A DNA stretch of 64,000 nucleotides from Polyangia bacterium (GCA_030429545.1 JAUIFF010000003.1:186001-250000); one strand, 5' to 3'; shown: positions 7,295 through 16,696, counted from the stretch's first letter. Translations and numbers: made by a program. The notes: generated by a model from the letters alone, not told the origin.

Positions 7295-8860
7295 CTAGCG
7301 GACAGCCTTGGTCAGCGCGGTCGACTTTTTGGACTTTGGGCGAATCGCGTCGAACCGCTTGGCCTGCTGGCGTGCGGAGCGTTTTTTGCCGAGTCGCTTG
7401 TTGGCGACCGCGAGGTTGTAGATCGCCGGGGCAAAGTCGGGCTCCTGCTTGAGCACCTTCTCAAACCGTGCCTTAGCAGCCTTGTAGTCGCCCTGCTGCA
7501 GCTCGCACAATCCGAGGTTGTTGTTGGCGGCCGGAAGATCCGGATCGAGAACCAACACCCGCACAAGTACGGCCTCGGCCTCGGCCCACTTGTTTTCCTG
7601 CATCAATACCCGCCCGAGCAGGCTCAGGGCCTCGACGTTGTCGGGCTGGGCATCGGTCACCTCGCGCAACAGTTTTTCGGCCCGGCCATCCTGCTTGAGA
7701 CGTACGGCCTCACGGGCCTGGGCAAACAGTTCGTCGGCGGTCGGAGGCGGCTTGGGCACGGGGGTGCTGGGAATGGTTTTTTGTTGAACCTGCACCTTTT
7801 TTTCGAGGGCCGTGTTGCCCGACTGGGCAAACATCTTGCCAGCCTTTTCGAGACTTTCGCCAGCGGCCTTGTGCTCTCCGCGGGCCAACTGCAACTTGCC
7901 CATCGCCGCCGTCACGCCAGCCACACCATCGCGGTCACCGAGTTCGCGATAGAGCTCGAGCGCCTTTTGGTAGTGCCCCTCGGCCACATCAAACTGGTCT
8001 TGTTTGGTCGCGACATCACCCTGGAGCAGCTCGGTCGATGCCAACCCGGCCTTTTGTCCGTGGGTGCGGTAGACCTCGGCGGCCTGAAGGAGAGCTTTTT
8101 CCCCCTCCTCGATGTTGCCGGCGAGCAGTTGCAAGTCGGCACGGCGCAGCCAAATGTTGGCCTGGCCAACCGGGTCCTCGGCCTTGCCGTAGGCGGTGTA
8201 GGCCTGGTCGAGGGCCTGGGCAGCGGCATCGCGGGCCTGCGGATCGCCGTGCTCGGCCGCACGCGCTGCATTGAGTTCGATCCGGGCGCGCATCTCCTGA
8301 ACATTGCCAACAAGCGCCGGGTCGTCGGGGAGTCGCTTGAGCGCCCCGGCGATCGCCTTGCGGGCGCTGTCGAGTTGCAGGCTGCGCAGGGCTGCCTCGG
8401 CGAGCTGCAGCGAACACTGTGTATACGCATGATTATCGCCGGCCTCGGCGAACAACGGACACTGGTTGGTAAAAAACTCGTAGGCCCCGGCAAAGTCCCC
8501 CGTGCGCATCTTTTCGACCCCCTGGGCCGCGACCTCGTCGTAGGTCACCTGTGGCCGCTCACTACCGCGGGCAGTCCATTGCAGGGCGGGAATCACCCAT
8601 AGGTCGAGCGAGAAAAACCCGACGGCCAAAAACAACACGCGGGTCAAAAGCTGCAGGTTTTGGGTGAGCGACGAGGCAAAAAACTGCTGGACGGCGTGGG
8701 CCGCAAGGCTGCTCACGGCGATCGCCGAGACCAGACGCAGGATCATCATTTGCAACTTGGTCGGCTCGGGGACGATCACCAGGATCACCACGGGCACCAG
8801 CAAAGCGGCTCCCATCCAGCCGACATCGGCAAAAAACCGGGCTTTGGAAAGGCCGCTCAT
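7295..8860 (-). CDS. Membrane-anchored TPR protein
   Basis: A 521-residue protein. Two or three hydrophobic segments (about 14-32, 38-58 and 72-92) anchor the N-terminus. The rest is built of tetratricopeptide repeats, with at least two canonical units near the C-terminus (PDNVEALSLLGRVLMQENKW and PDLPAANNNLGLCELQQGDY) and a run of degenerate ones at about 115-345. It ends in a basic tail. TPR arrays bind partner proteins; the partner here is unknown. It overlaps the upstream gene by four bases (ATGA), so the two are probably co-translated and may form one membrane complex. Confidence 0.82.
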   Translation of the reverse strand: MSGLSKARFFADVGWMGAALLVPVVILVIVPEPTKLQMMILRLVSAIAVSSLAAHAVQQFFASSLTQNLQLLTRVLFLAVGFFSLDLWVIPALQWTARGSERPQVTYDEVAAQGVEKMRTGDFAGAYEFFTNQCPLFAEAGDNHAYTQCSLQLAEAALRSLQLDSARKAIAGALKRLPDDPALVGNVQEMRARIELNAARAAEHGDPQARDAAAQALDQAYTAYGKAEDPVGQANIWLRRADLQLLAGNIEEGEKALLQAAEVYRTHGQKAGLASTELLQGDVATKQDQFDVAEGHYQKALELYRELGDRDGVAGVTAAMGKLQLARGEHKAAGESLEKAGKMFAQSGNTALEKKVQVQQKTIPSTPVPKPPPTADELFAQAREAVRLKQDGRAEKLLREVTDAQPDNVEALSLLGRVLMQENKWAEAEAVLVRVLVLDPDLPAANNNLGLCELQQGDYKAAKARFEKVLKQEPDFAPAIYNLAVANKRLGKKRSARQQAKRFDAIRPKSKKSTALTKAVR

Positions 8861-9750
8861 CTGCCGCCTCGCGGTTCGAGGGGGGCAAACAGGGCATCAC
8901 TATCGGCCGGGTCGTCCGAACCTAGGGGCCCGGCAGTCTCTGCCCCGTCGTCACCACCGGTCGCCCCAGCGTCGGTCTCACCGGTCAGTCCGGCATCATC
9001 GGTTTCGGCCTCGCCGGGCAAACCTGTTGTATCTGCACCTGTTCCAGATTCGTCGCCATCGTTGTTGGTGACCGGCGCGGGTTGACTGAGTAGGTCGAGG
9101 GCCCGCTCACCACCGGCAATCGCAACGCTGGGGCCAGGGCGCTCGGGTATCTCGCTATAAAACACCCAAAACACCACGGCAAACACCGCGAGGGCCCCAC
9201 CGGCTTTGATCTGTTTGGACTCGACCTCCAAAAACCCTGAAAGCACGGTCGCGATGCAGGCGCCCCCGAGTGCCGCGAGCATGCCAAACACCAGCCATTG
9301 GTAGCGGTTGGGGTTGGGCAGCAGGACCGTAAACAAAATGACGATGAGCAACAGCGAGACCCCGACGATCAGTGTCACCCGGCCCTTGTGCTCGTGCTTC
9401 GCCGTTGGCTTGTCGGCCTGGGAGCTGTCCCCGGGTGCAGGCTCGGGTGTGGCCTCAGTCGCGGGTTTTTGTGGGGCTGGCTCAGCGACTTCTTCGGGCT
9501 TGGTCTTCGCTTCAACCTCGGGCTTGGCCTCCGCGGCAACCGGCTTGCCGTCGGGAGTCGGAGGAATCAGCTCCGAGTCCACCTGAATGCCCAGTCCGTC
9601 CGAAGGCAGGGCTTCTTCTAAGCTCTCGCCCGCGAGTCCGGCATCGGGTCGAGCTTCGACACCTATGAGCGAACCACTCACGGTAAACCGATCTGAGGGC
9701 AGCGGCGGCTCCTCGTCGTTTGCCGACGGGTGTGGAGGCTTGGCGCTCAC
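8857..9750 (-). CDS. Acidic/proline-rich membrane protein, function unknown
   Basis: A 297-residue protein with a low-complexity N-terminus rich in Pro, Glu and Lys (1-120). Three hydrophobic segments follow (about 125-142, 150-170 and 180-197). The acidic, Gly/Asp/Thr-rich C-terminal tail runs from about 215 to 297. No known domain is seen. It is the first gene of a two-gene unit with the TPR protein (four-base overlap) and is divergent from the vWA lipoprotein gene. The TGTATCTGCA palindrome at 9028 lies in its tail codons, in the usual phase (GCA GAT ACA on the coding strand). Confidence 0.7.
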   Translation of the reverse strand: MSAKPPHPSANDEEPPLPSDRFTVSGSLIGVEARPDAGLAGESLEEALPSDGLGIQVDSELIPPTPDGKPVAAEAKPEVEAKTKPEEVAEPAPQKPATEATPEPAPGDSSQADKPTAKHEHKGRVTLIVGVSLLLIVILFTVLLPNPNRYQWLVFGMLAALGGACIATVLSGFLEVESKQIKAGGALAVFAVVFWVFYSEIPERPGPSVAIAGGERALDLLSQPAPVTNNDGDESGTGADTTGLPGEAETDDAGLTGETDAGATGGDDGAETAGPLGSDDPADSDALFAPLEPRGGR

Positions 9751-9840
9751 CCGTCGATGTTACCCCAATGGTTGTGCGCTCACCGCCGATTTAGTGGAGA
9801 AGCGATGGGCAGCGTTGCATCCGAGCGATGCAACCCCGCG

Positions 9841-9872
9841 CGAAAACATATTTTTCAAAAAATAATTTTCGT
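9841..9872. promoter_or_regulatory. AT-rich imperfect inverted repeat between divergent genes
   Basis: A 30-base island that is over 80 % A+T sits in otherwise GC-rich sequence. It has mirrored ends: CGAAAA at 9841 and TTTTCG at 9865-9870, with T5 and A6 runs facing each other. It lies 60 bases before the vWA lipoprotein start and 90 before the divergent gene, a good place for promoter or UP elements of either. Its exact role is inferred from position only. Confidence 0.5.
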
Positions 9873-9932
9873 CGTGTAAGCGACCCGCGTCGGTCCGCGT
9901 TCCGCCGGTGAACTCGCCAAGGAACCCCGACG

Positions 9933-11894
9933 ATGAAGACTCCCATTCGCACCACCCTTACTGTGATGTCCCTTCTGTGCCTCCCGCTCGTCGGTTGTGC
10001 AGCCCCGAAACACGCGACCTACGCTCCCGAGTCGGTGAGCCTGGCTGGCGGTGCTGCCCCAGCCGATCCCGGTGCCAGCTACAACTACGCGGCCGACGAT
10101 GCCGGTGGCGACACTGCTGTCGACGCGACCTCGGTGGCCCAAGCAATGCCCATCGAAGCCGAGGCCGGCGAAATGGCTCCCCCCGCCCCCGCGGACGAGC
10201 CCGATGCCGAAGAAGCTCCGGCGATGGCCCCCGCCCGCGACTATGCGCCCCAGTCCGCGCCGGTAGCCGGAGTCGCCTCGAAAGTCGCCTCTCGCTCGTC
10301 TCGCCGGGCCGAACGCAAAGCCCGACGCGCGGCTAAAAAAGCCGCCAAACACAAAAGCGAAGCCGCCCCGTCCAAGCCGCTCACTGCATCTGCAACGACC
10401 ACTAGCCAGCAACCGATCCAAGCTCCGCCGCAGAACACCCGCAAGGACAACAGCAACGAGGGCTACGACCGGATCGCCGAGCAAAACTTTACAGCTGTCG
10501 CCCAAAAGCCGCTGTCGACCTTTTCGATTGATGTCGACACTGCCTCCTACAGCAATGTCCGTCGCTACCTCCAAAGCGGCAGCCTGCCCCCGGCCGACGC
10601 TGTCCGCATCGAGGAGATGGTCAACTATTTCTCATACAACTATCCCCAACCCCGCGGCAATCGTCCGTTCTCGGTGACCACCGAAGTCGCCGACTGTCCC
10701 TGGGACCAGAGCCATCGCCTTGTCCACATTGGCCTCAAGGGCAAGGAAATCGCCAAAAATGCCATCCCGCCGCGCAACCTCGTGTTCCTGCTCGACGTCT
10801 CGGGTTCGATGAACGCCCACGACAAACTCCCGCTGCTCAAGCAGGCCCTGGGGATGGTTGTCAAACAACTCGACAGCCGTGACCGCGTCTCGATTGTTGT
10901 CTATGCAGGTGCCTCGGGTGTGGTGCTCAAGCCGACCGCCGGCAACCTCCACAATCAAATCCTCGGCGCGCTCGACCGGCTCTCGGCCGGCGGCTCGACC
11001 AACGGCGGCCAGGGCATCAAGCTCGCCTACAAGCTGGCCCAAAAGTCGTTCGTCCGCGGCGGCATCAACCGCGTGATCTTGGCGACCGATGGCGACTTCA
11101 ATGTCGGCGTCACCTCGCGCGGCAGCCTGGAGCGCCTGATCGAACGCAAGCGGCGTAGCGGCGTGTTCCTCTCGGTCCTGGGCTTTGGCACCGGCAACCT
11201 CAAGGACTCGCAAATGGAAATGTTGGCCGACAAGGGCAATGGCAACTACGCCTACATCGACTCGACCCGCGAGGCCCACAAAGTCCTCGTCGACGAGCTC
11301 GGCTCAACCCTGGTCACCATCGCCAAGGATGTGAAGATCCAAGTTGAGTTCAACCCCAACATGGTCCAGTCCTACCGCCTGATCGGCTACGAAAACCGGG
11401 CCCTGGCCGACCGCGATTTCAACGACGATCGCAAAGACGCCGGCGAGATCGGTGCCGGCCACACGGTGACAGCCCTCTACGAAGTCGTGCCCCGGGGTGC
11501 CGGTGGGACCGGCGTCGACCCCCTGCGCTACCAACAGGAAGGTGATCATACACTGACCGCGGCTGCCAACTCGGGCGAGATGATGTACCTCAAGCTGCGC
11601 TACAAACAACCGCAGGGCAGCCGCAGCACGCTGGTGACCTACCCCATCCAAGAGTCCGACCACACGCTCTCGCAGAGCTCGCAAAACTTCCGGTTCTCGG
11701 CCGCCGTCGCCGGATTTGGCATGCTCCTGCGCAACTCGGAACACTCGGGCGAGACCAGCTTCTCGCAGATTCACGGCCTGGCCCAAAGTGCACTTGGGCG
11801 TGATACCAAGGGCTACCGCCGCGAGTTTTTGAACCTCGTGAAAAAAGCCGGTCACCTGCGCGGTGAGCAGCCGAGCGTGGCGATTGCCCGCTAG
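9933..11894 (+). CDS. YfbK-type von Willebrand factor A lipoprotein
   Basis: A 653-residue lipoprotein. The signal ends in CLPLVGC (Cys22). A low-complexity Ala/Pro and Arg/Lys-rich stretch follows, to about 170. Next are the N-terminal vWA-associated domain (STFSIDVDTASYSNVRRYL, MVNYFSY), the vWA domain with a full metal-binding site (DVSGSMN, GGSTNGG, ATDGDFN), and a C-terminal DUF3520-like domain (DVKIQVEFNP, LIGYENRAL). Homologues of YfbK are annotated as Ca-activated chloride channel-like, but most probably mediate divalent-metal-dependent protein contacts in the envelope. It is monocistronic, followed by a strong intrinsic terminator. Confidence 0.9.
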   Translation: MKTPIRTTLTVMSLLCLPLVGCAAPKHATYAPESVSLAGGAAPADPGASYNYAADDAGGDTAVDATSVAQAMPIEAEAGEMAPPAPADEPDAEEAPAMAPARDYAPQSAPVAGVASKVASRSSRRAERKARRAAKKAAKHKSEAAPSKPLTASATTTSQQPIQAPPQNTRKDNSNEGYDRIAEQNFTAVAQKPLSTFSIDVDTASYSNVRRYLQSGSLPPADAVRIEEMVNYFSYNYPQPRGNRPFSVTTEVADCPWDQSHRLVHIGLKGKEIAKNAIPPRNLVFLLDVSGSMNAHDKLPLLKQALGMVVKQLDSRDRVSIVVYAGASGVVLKPTAGNLHNQILGALDRLSAGGSTNGGQGIKLAYKLAQKSFVRGGINRVILATDGDFNVGVTSRGSLERLIERKRRSGVFLSVLGFGTGNLKDSQMEMLADKGNGNYAYIDSTREAHKVLVDELGSTLVTIAKDVKIQVEFNPNMVQSYRLIGYENRALADRDFNDDRKDAGEIGAGHTVTALYEVVPRGAGGTGVDPLRYQQEGDHTLTAAANSGEMMYLKLRYKQPQGSRSTLVTYPIQESDHTLSQSSQNFRFSAAVAGFGMLLRNSEHSGETSFSQIHGLAQSALGRDTKGYRREFLNLVKKAGHLRGEQPSVAIAR

Positions 11895-11916
11895 TCCCGG
11901 TAGCGAGAGAATTGCG

Positions 11917-11942
11917 AAAGCCCGACTTCGGTCGGGCTTTTT
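11917..11942 (+). terminator. Intrinsic terminator of the vWA lipoprotein gene
   Basis: A ten-base stem, AAAGCCCGAC paired with GTCGGGCTTT, closed by a TTCG tetraloop and followed by further T residues, 22 bases after the stop codon. The recurrent palindrome copy TGTATGTGCA starts at its last base (11942). Confidence 0.9.
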
Positions 11943-11959
11943 GTATGTGCATCATCAAT

Positions 11960-12373
11960 CTAACCCGGCCAAGGCGATGATTTTTTACGGACGTAGCCGG
12001 CCAATGAACGACCGAGACCTATCCCGTAAAATGGGATAAAACGCAATATCCGGCCGTAACCCAGCAGTCGAATGTACGCTTGGGTGCTGCAAATATCGCG
12101 TCCGGTGCACACCCGAAATGCTTTGAGCCGACTGCGAAACGGCTCGGAGATTTCATCGAGATTCATGGTGGTGTCGAGGCTCTCCCCCCAATGGTTGAAT
12201 GCCCGGTAAGTTACGAATAACCCCACGATGCAATAGCGGTCGCGCGATGCAGGTCGACGGATCAATCGTGGGAGGTCGTTGCGAATCCGCCGTGTGTAGT
12301 CGTCTAAAAACGGATAGGTGGAACGAGCCGACTCGTCGAACGAGAACGTCTCAATGATCTCGAAACTGTTCAC
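11960..12373 (-). CDS. Hypothetical protein, atypically low GC
   Basis: The 137-residue product is unfamiliar. It contains no membrane segment or obvious motif, and it has two Cys (VCTGRDICST) and a basic, aromatic C-terminal part (ILRFIPFYGIGLG). The codon choice is clearly less GC-rich than that of its neighbours (about 50 % GC by eye), which suggests acquisition by transfer. The start is a GTG at 12373 with a GAGGG-like sequence just upstream. It converges on the vWA gene terminator and could share it. Confidence that it is expressed is moderate only. Confidence 0.5.
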   Translation of the reverse strand: MNSFEIIETFSFDESARSTYPFLDDYTRRIRNDLPRLIRRPASRDRYCIVGLFVTYRAFNHWGESLDTTMNLDEISEPFRSRLKAFRVCTGRDICSTQAYIRLLGYGRILRFIPFYGIGLGRSLAGYVRKKSSPWPG

Positions 12374-12697
12374 ACACCCTCATGTCCTTTTGTACATCTC
12401 GAACGCAGCGAGTTCTCCGCCACGGAGGTCGGAGTACAAACCTGTGATTGTCACAATTTCGACCGGCAAAGTTTTTCTTGACAACCGGCGACCGACTCCG
12501 TCACGCTCTCGAGTAACTCATGGCCGTTTTCCAAACCATGCCGCACATGCTGATGCGCCTGATGCCCAAGCCGGGTGTCGAGGCCGCTCGCTAGTTGCAG
12601 CTTGTTTGGCGTCCACACCCGGCACTTCACCCGAATCCCTGTGATTTGGCCTGTGAACTAGGCCGCCGTTTGTGCACGTAACCCATCGAGTTTCAAC
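12374..12697. other. Intergenic region between divergent genes
   Basis: No gene is convincing here. The left part is A+T-rich like the adjacent hypothetical gene. It holds TGTGATTGTCACA (12443-12455), a small inverted repeat, and a TTGACA (12478-12483) without a good -10 partner. The right part returns to normal GC and leads to the MetX-like gene. Confidence 0.4.
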
Positions 12698-13795
12698 ATG
12701 TTTTCCGCTCCCATTGTGCCCCCAAGTCCGACTTGTGTCGGGCCGTCGTTTCTCCAATCCCGTTCCAATCGCCTCCGGCCGCAAACCCGCACCGTCGACT
12801 TTGCGTCGTACGAGCTCGCCGGCCACACTGTCAAAGACCTCGCCCTTCGTGGGCTGCAATATGGTCGCCCCCTCGGGACTGCTCCGGTCGTTGTCGTGAT
12901 GGGGGGTATTACCTCGCGCCCCCATGCCCTCGGCGATGGTTCGGGCCCCGGCTGGTGGTCTGCGCTGGTGACTTCGGGCCTGCTCGACCCGACCCGCCAA
13001 ACCATTTTGTGCCCGGCGATGCTCGGCAATGGCAGTGGCTGGCAGGCACTCGAGCGGGCGAGTTGGCAGCAGCCGTTTACGCTGCCGCCGGTCTGCGTGA
13101 GCGACCTGGCCAAACTCGTCGAAGCCTGGCTGGAGGGCATTGGTGTCGATCGCCCGGTGACGTTTATCGGGGCCTCGCTCGGTGGATTTATTGGGCTCGC
13201 CCTAGCGCTGCGCCACCCGGGTCGCGTCGAACACCTGATCTCGGTTTCGGCCGGCTTCGGTCCCGATGGTTGGGGCACGGGTGTTCGCCACCTGCAACGC
13301 CAACTCGTGCGCGACGGGATCGCCACGGGCGTGGTCCGGCTGGCGATGAACCGCGCCCGCCAACTCGGGATGCTGACCTACCGTGGGCGGACCGAGTTGT
13401 GCCAACGCTTCGCGCCACTCGAGCCCTCACAAGACGCCCCCGAGGTCGCTTCCTACCTGCAATATAACGGCCGCAAGTTTGCCGACACCTTTTCGCCGCA
13501 CGCATTTTTGCTGCTGAGCGAAGCTATCGATCGCTGTGCCCTAGGCCGCGATCCCGAGCAGCTGCGCCGTGAAATCGCGGCATTCGATGGGCGGATCGAT
13601 GTTGTTGGCGTCCCCGAAGATCTGCTGTTTCCACTCGATCTTCAACTCGAGCTCGACCGCACGCTCCGCAAAAGCCGGATTGCCGGCCAGCTGCTTGTAC
13701 TACCAAGCAAATATGGCCACGATGCGTTTTTGGCCGACCAGCAAGCCCTCGCCGACTTGTTGGTGTGGAATGGGGTTCGCGTCGCCAGGGTGTAA
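12698..13795 (+). CDS. MetX-like alpha/beta-hydrolase acyltransferase
   Basis: A 365-residue alpha/beta-hydrolase of the homoserine O-acyltransferase (MetX) group. Visible elements are the early VVVMGGITS segment, GPGWWSALV and the LCPAMLGNGSG block, the nucleophile elbow GASLGG, the MetX-type QLGMLTYRG, the lid-like YLQYNGRKFADTF, an acid in VGVPEDLLFP and the catalytic His in YGHDAFL. MetX transfers acetyl or succinyl from CoA to homoserine in methionine synthesis. The N-terminal 40 residues are unusual and the oxyanion region is diverged, so the substrate may differ (serine acyltransferases share this fold). No methionine gene is adjacent. It converges on the AgmX-type gene across a hairpin. 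Confidence 0.78.
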   Translation: MFSAPIVPPSPTCVGPSFLQSRSNRLRPQTRTVDFASYELAGHTVKDLALRGLQYGRPLGTAPVVVVMGGITSRPHALGDGSGPGWWSALVTSGLLDPTRQTILCPAMLGNGSGWQALERASWQQPFTLPPVCVSDLAKLVEAWLEGIGVDRPVTFIGASLGGFIGLALALRHPGRVEHLISVSAGFGPDGWGTGVRHLQRQLVRDGIATGVVRLAMNRARQLGMLTYRGRTELCQRFAPLEPSQDAPEVASYLQYNGRKFADTFSPHAFLLLSEAIDRCALGRDPEQLRREIAAFDGRIDVVGVPEDLLFPLDLQLELDRTLRKSRIAGQLLVLPSKYGHDAFLADQQALADLLVWNGVRVARV

Positions 13796-13802
13796 CGACA
13801 AA

Positions 13803-13837
13803 GCGCACGACCAACTCAAGTCGAGGAGGTCGTGCGC
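13803..13837. terminator. Hairpin between convergent genes
   Basis: A perfect ten-base stem, GCGCACGACC with GGTCGTGCGC, and a 15-base loop. There is no strong T run on either side, but the position between two stops suggests a bidirectional terminator or 3' stabilising structure. Confidence 0.55.
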
Positions 13838-13867
13838 CTGTGTGTCGCTTATCGACGCAACACGGAC

Positions 13868-15631
13868 TTATTGTAGCTGCATCGTGTAGGTTACACGGGC
13901 GGCATCACCCGCACCAAAGCGAAAACCCCGGACCACGCGGGCGACACAGCCACCGAGCATGCGAGCCTTGGTGGTGTTGCGCACGATGTCGACATCTTCG
14001 ACCGAGCCGTCGGCGGCGATTTCAAACGTCACAGAGAGCTTGCCCGCAAGCCGGGGACGCAAGCGCTTGGCCCGATCTTGGCAGGTTCGCAGGGCCGGGC
14101 CGTGATTGTTGGCAACCCGATAGACAGCTGACTTGTCCCGCCCACCCGACGTAATCGACACGGCAGATCCCGCCGGATGTTTGCGCATGAGTTTTTCGCG
14201 GGCACCACTGCGGTCGCGCTGCTTGGGCGCATCAAACTTGGCCCGGTCGTCGCCAACGTGCCGGTCGACAGCTCGGTTGCCACCCATCCCAGTCATTGCA
14301 AGTACATTTTCCCGGCGAAGATCGACGGCCCCACGGGCATCCCCACCACCGCCGCGGCCAGTGCTCTTGAGTTCCAAAATCATGCCGCCCGAAGTGTCGA
14401 CCGGGCTGGCCTTGAGCGACTGCCACAACTCGTCGTCGCTGGCGTTCGGCATGTAGACCTTGGCACTCTCTTCGCTGATAGCAACCATTTCATCGGCCGC
14501 TTCCCAGGCGTCTTCGACCGACATCACCCCGGATTTGCGAGCGGCGTCGAGCCCCTGTGAATCACCGCGTCGGCGCTTTCTGATGGCCTTTGCGAGTTTG
14601 GGACCCACCGGCGGGGCGAGATCGGTTTCGGGTTGTTCGGGCTTGGGTTTGGGCGTGCGCTTGGGTTTGGGTTTGTGCTTGGGAGCCTTGCGCGCGCGCT
14701 CAACTTGCTTGTCGACCTGCTTCTCGGCCGCGGTCTTTGGCAGGGGCGCTTCGAGCTTGCTTACCAGCATTGTTGTATAATCATCATTGACAAGATCGTC
14801 GAGGTCGATCGGCGAGTTGTGTTTGACCGCCGAGACCGAGATAAAAAGTGAGCCCAAAATCGCCAACGAGCACACTTGGCTCCACAGCGCCGGGCGGTCG
14901 ACCGTTCGTCGTGAAACCGCGAGGTGCTCTTTGGTCGAGGGGCGCACGGTAAATGCGAGGTCGCCGAGCTCTAGCTGTGCCTGGCCTCCGGCGCGAAGCG
15001 GCACCGAGGTTCGGTGGCGTCCGTGCAGGCCGGCCACCGTCTCACGCCCGAGCGTGGTGTCGACTGTCCCCGTCATTTCGGGTGTAAATGCAACGATAAC
15101 TTCGTCGCCAAGTAGGCGCACAAGTGGCAGGGCACCGTCGTCGTGCTCAACCGCCGCGGGAAACGAAACCCCATGGGCCTGGCCAATGGTGTAGCGCTCG
15201 GGAGCATGTTTGCGGCGCCCACTGACACCGGCGACAAACGGGACGAGGCCCAAAAGTGCCAACGCGGCACCGAGCGAGCCAAGGTCGAATCCCCGAGGGG
15301 TCGAGCGCAGATCCTCCTCGTAGCGCTCGACCCCCCGTTGACTCGGCTCCTCCACAACGCGGGTTGCCTGCGCGGCTGCCCGCTCAGGGGTGCTTTGCAC
15401 TGCATGTACAAACAACCCTAGACCGACCACACTGATGAGCGAACCAGCCACTACCCACGTTGAAGAAGAGGAACGCCGGCCCGCTGCCACCTGCTGCACG
15501 TCGAGGACGGTGCCACGATAGGTTGCGACAACCTCGACCACTGCCGGGCCACCACTGGGGGGGACGCGTGACCAGCCCTCTTGGTCATGTGTGGATGTCC
15601 CATTGCGGAGCTTCGTGGTGGCGAGTTGCAT
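13868..15631 (-). CDS. AgmX/PglI C-terminal-domain protein (TonB-like energy transducer)
   Basis: A 587-residue envelope protein. It has membrane segments near 58-75, 115-132 and 255-272 and a beta-rich stretch between the second and third. A Lys/Pro-rich periplasmic linker follows (KHKPKPKRTPKPKPEQPE), typical of TonB-like proteins. The last 100 residues form the AgmX/PglI-type domain (CQDRAKRLRPRLAGKLSVTF, DGSVEDVDIVRNTT, GGCVARVVRGFRFG). In Myxococcus such proteins are linked to gliding motility and to TolA/TonB-like energy transfer. ATG 15631 was chosen; a TTG at 15679 preceded by no clear site is less likely. Five recurrent-palindrome copies or near copies lie within the gene. Confidence 0.8.
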   Translation of the reverse strand: MQLATTKLRNGTSTHDQEGWSRVPPSGGPAVVEVVATYRGTVLDVQQVAAGRRSSSSTWVVAGSLISVVGLGLFVHAVQSTPERAAAQATRVVEEPSQRGVERYEEDLRSTPRGFDLGSLGAALALLGLVPFVAGVSGRRKHAPERYTIGQAHGVSFPAAVEHDDGALPLVRLLGDEVIVAFTPEMTGTVDTTLGRETVAGLHGRHRTSVPLRAGGQAQLELGDLAFTVRPSTKEHLAVSRRTVDRPALWSQVCSLAILGSLFISVSAVKHNSPIDLDDLVNDDYTTMLVSKLEAPLPKTAAEKQVDKQVERARKAPKHKPKPKRTPKPKPEQPETDLAPPVGPKLAKAIRKRRRGDSQGLDAARKSGVMSVEDAWEAADEMVAISEESAKVYMPNASDDELWQSLKASPVDTSGGMILELKSTGRGGGGDARGAVDLRRENVLAMTGMGGNRAVDRHVGDDRAKFDAPKQRDRSGAREKLMRKHPAGSAVSITSGGRDKSAVYRVANNHGPALRTCQDRAKRLRPRLAGKLSVTFEIAADGSVEDVDIVRNTTKARMLGGCVARVVRGFRFGAGDAARVTYTMQLQ

Positions 15632-15838
15632 AACAGCGGCAACCGGCACAGCGCCGGCGTTCGCCCCCCTTATTTGCAAATCCCGGGACAGCTGAGAAAG
15701 CTAGTGATTTCAACGGGGGCACGAAAACCTGGCCGGTGGTGATGGGTACCGGCTGCCACCCGGTGGCAGGTTGGGTTGCCACCCGTTGGCCCCTAACTTT
15801 CTCCGGCGACCACCAACTGCTCAACAATCACCCGCAGG

Positions 15839-16696
15839 TCAGTTGACCTGCCGCAACTTGGCCAGCGCCTCGCCCATGTGGAGCTCGACAACCCCGCGGT
15901 CTTCTGCCTTGGGGTGGACTTCGAGGTACAGCTGAAAGTCGCCTAGGGCTTCGCGGTAGGCGTGGGCGTTGAGGTGGATAAGTCCGCGGTCGCGCAGGTG
16001 GCTCACGGCTGTTGGTTGTAGCAGCAACAGCCGATCGATGGCTGCGAGCGCCCGCCTCGACTCGCGCCGACGCAGGTAGCAGCCCTTGAGGTTGGCCAGC
16101 ATCCGCACCAAGATCGCCCGGTTGGACACCGGCTCGAGCATCTCATCTGTGAGGGCGAGTTGGCCCTTGCTCATTTCCTGCAACATGTCGTTGCAGTCGT
16201 CGCGGTCGAGCAACACGCCGCCGTGAAACGGGTCGGAGTAGACCCCGGGGACATCTTGGTTGCCGACCAAAAAATGCCCGGGAAAGCCGATCCCCTCGAG
16301 CGGTAAGCCGACCCGATGGCCGAGTTCGATGGCGATCACCGAGAGGCTGATGGGAATGCCCTTGCGCCGTCGCAACACCAGGTGCAGCAGGCTGTTGGCC
16401 GGATCGTAGTAATCCTTGCGGTTGCCCGTGAGCCCGAGGTCGTTGGCACAGTAGGCGACCAGCTCGACAAATTTTTGCCGCTCGTCGTGGGCAGCTTCGA
16501 TCCGCGGTTGTACCCGGTTTGCGAGGGCGTCGAGTAGTTGCAGCTGACTGGGGATGTCGAGCCCGTTGAGCGGGTCGGGAGCATCCTCGGCGGCTATCAA
16601 AAATGCCGCTTCGGCCAGGTTGATGTCGGCGTCACGACCCTCGGCAATCTCGACAAACCGGGCCCGGGCACGGGCCTGTGGCGACTTAGCAGCCAT
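15839..16696 (-). CDS. SirB1/transglutaminase-like protein with TPR tail
   Basis: A 285-residue soluble protein of the SirB1 family. The transglutaminase-like core is recognisable from YYDPANSLLHLVLRRRKG, IPISLSVIAIELGHRVGLPL and GIGFPGHFLV. The Cys nucleophile of true transglutaminases is replaced here by Ser (PISLSV), as is common in this family, so catalysis is doubtful. The C-terminal 90 residues form TPR-like helices (ALAAIDRLLLLQPTAVSHLR). The role in myxobacteria is unknown. It is apparently monocistronic. Confidence 0.8.
   Translation of the reverse strand: MAAKSPQARARARFVEIAEGRDADINLAEAAFLIAAEDAPDPLNGLDIPSQLQLLDALANRVQPRIEAAHDERQKFVELVAYCANDLGLTGNRKDYYDPANSLLHLVLRRRKGIPISLSVIAIELGHRVGLPLEGIGFPGHFLVGNQDVPGVYSDPFHGGVLLDRDDCNDMLQEMSKGQLALTDEMLEPVSNRAILVRMLANLKGCYLRRRESRRALAAIDRLLLLQPTAVSHLRDRGLIHLNAHAYREALGDFQLYLEVHPKAEDRGVVELHMGEALAKLRQVN

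Noticed and set aside
7781-8602. Long plus-strand open frame opposite the TPR gene
   Set aside because: It is the mirror of a well-supported TPR protein and its translation has no coherent domain. Long antisense frames are common in GC-rich DNA.
12443-12455. TGTGATTGTCACA, CRP-like half-sites
   Set aside because: The spacer is three bases, not the six of CRP/FNR sites, and no supporting promoter was found.
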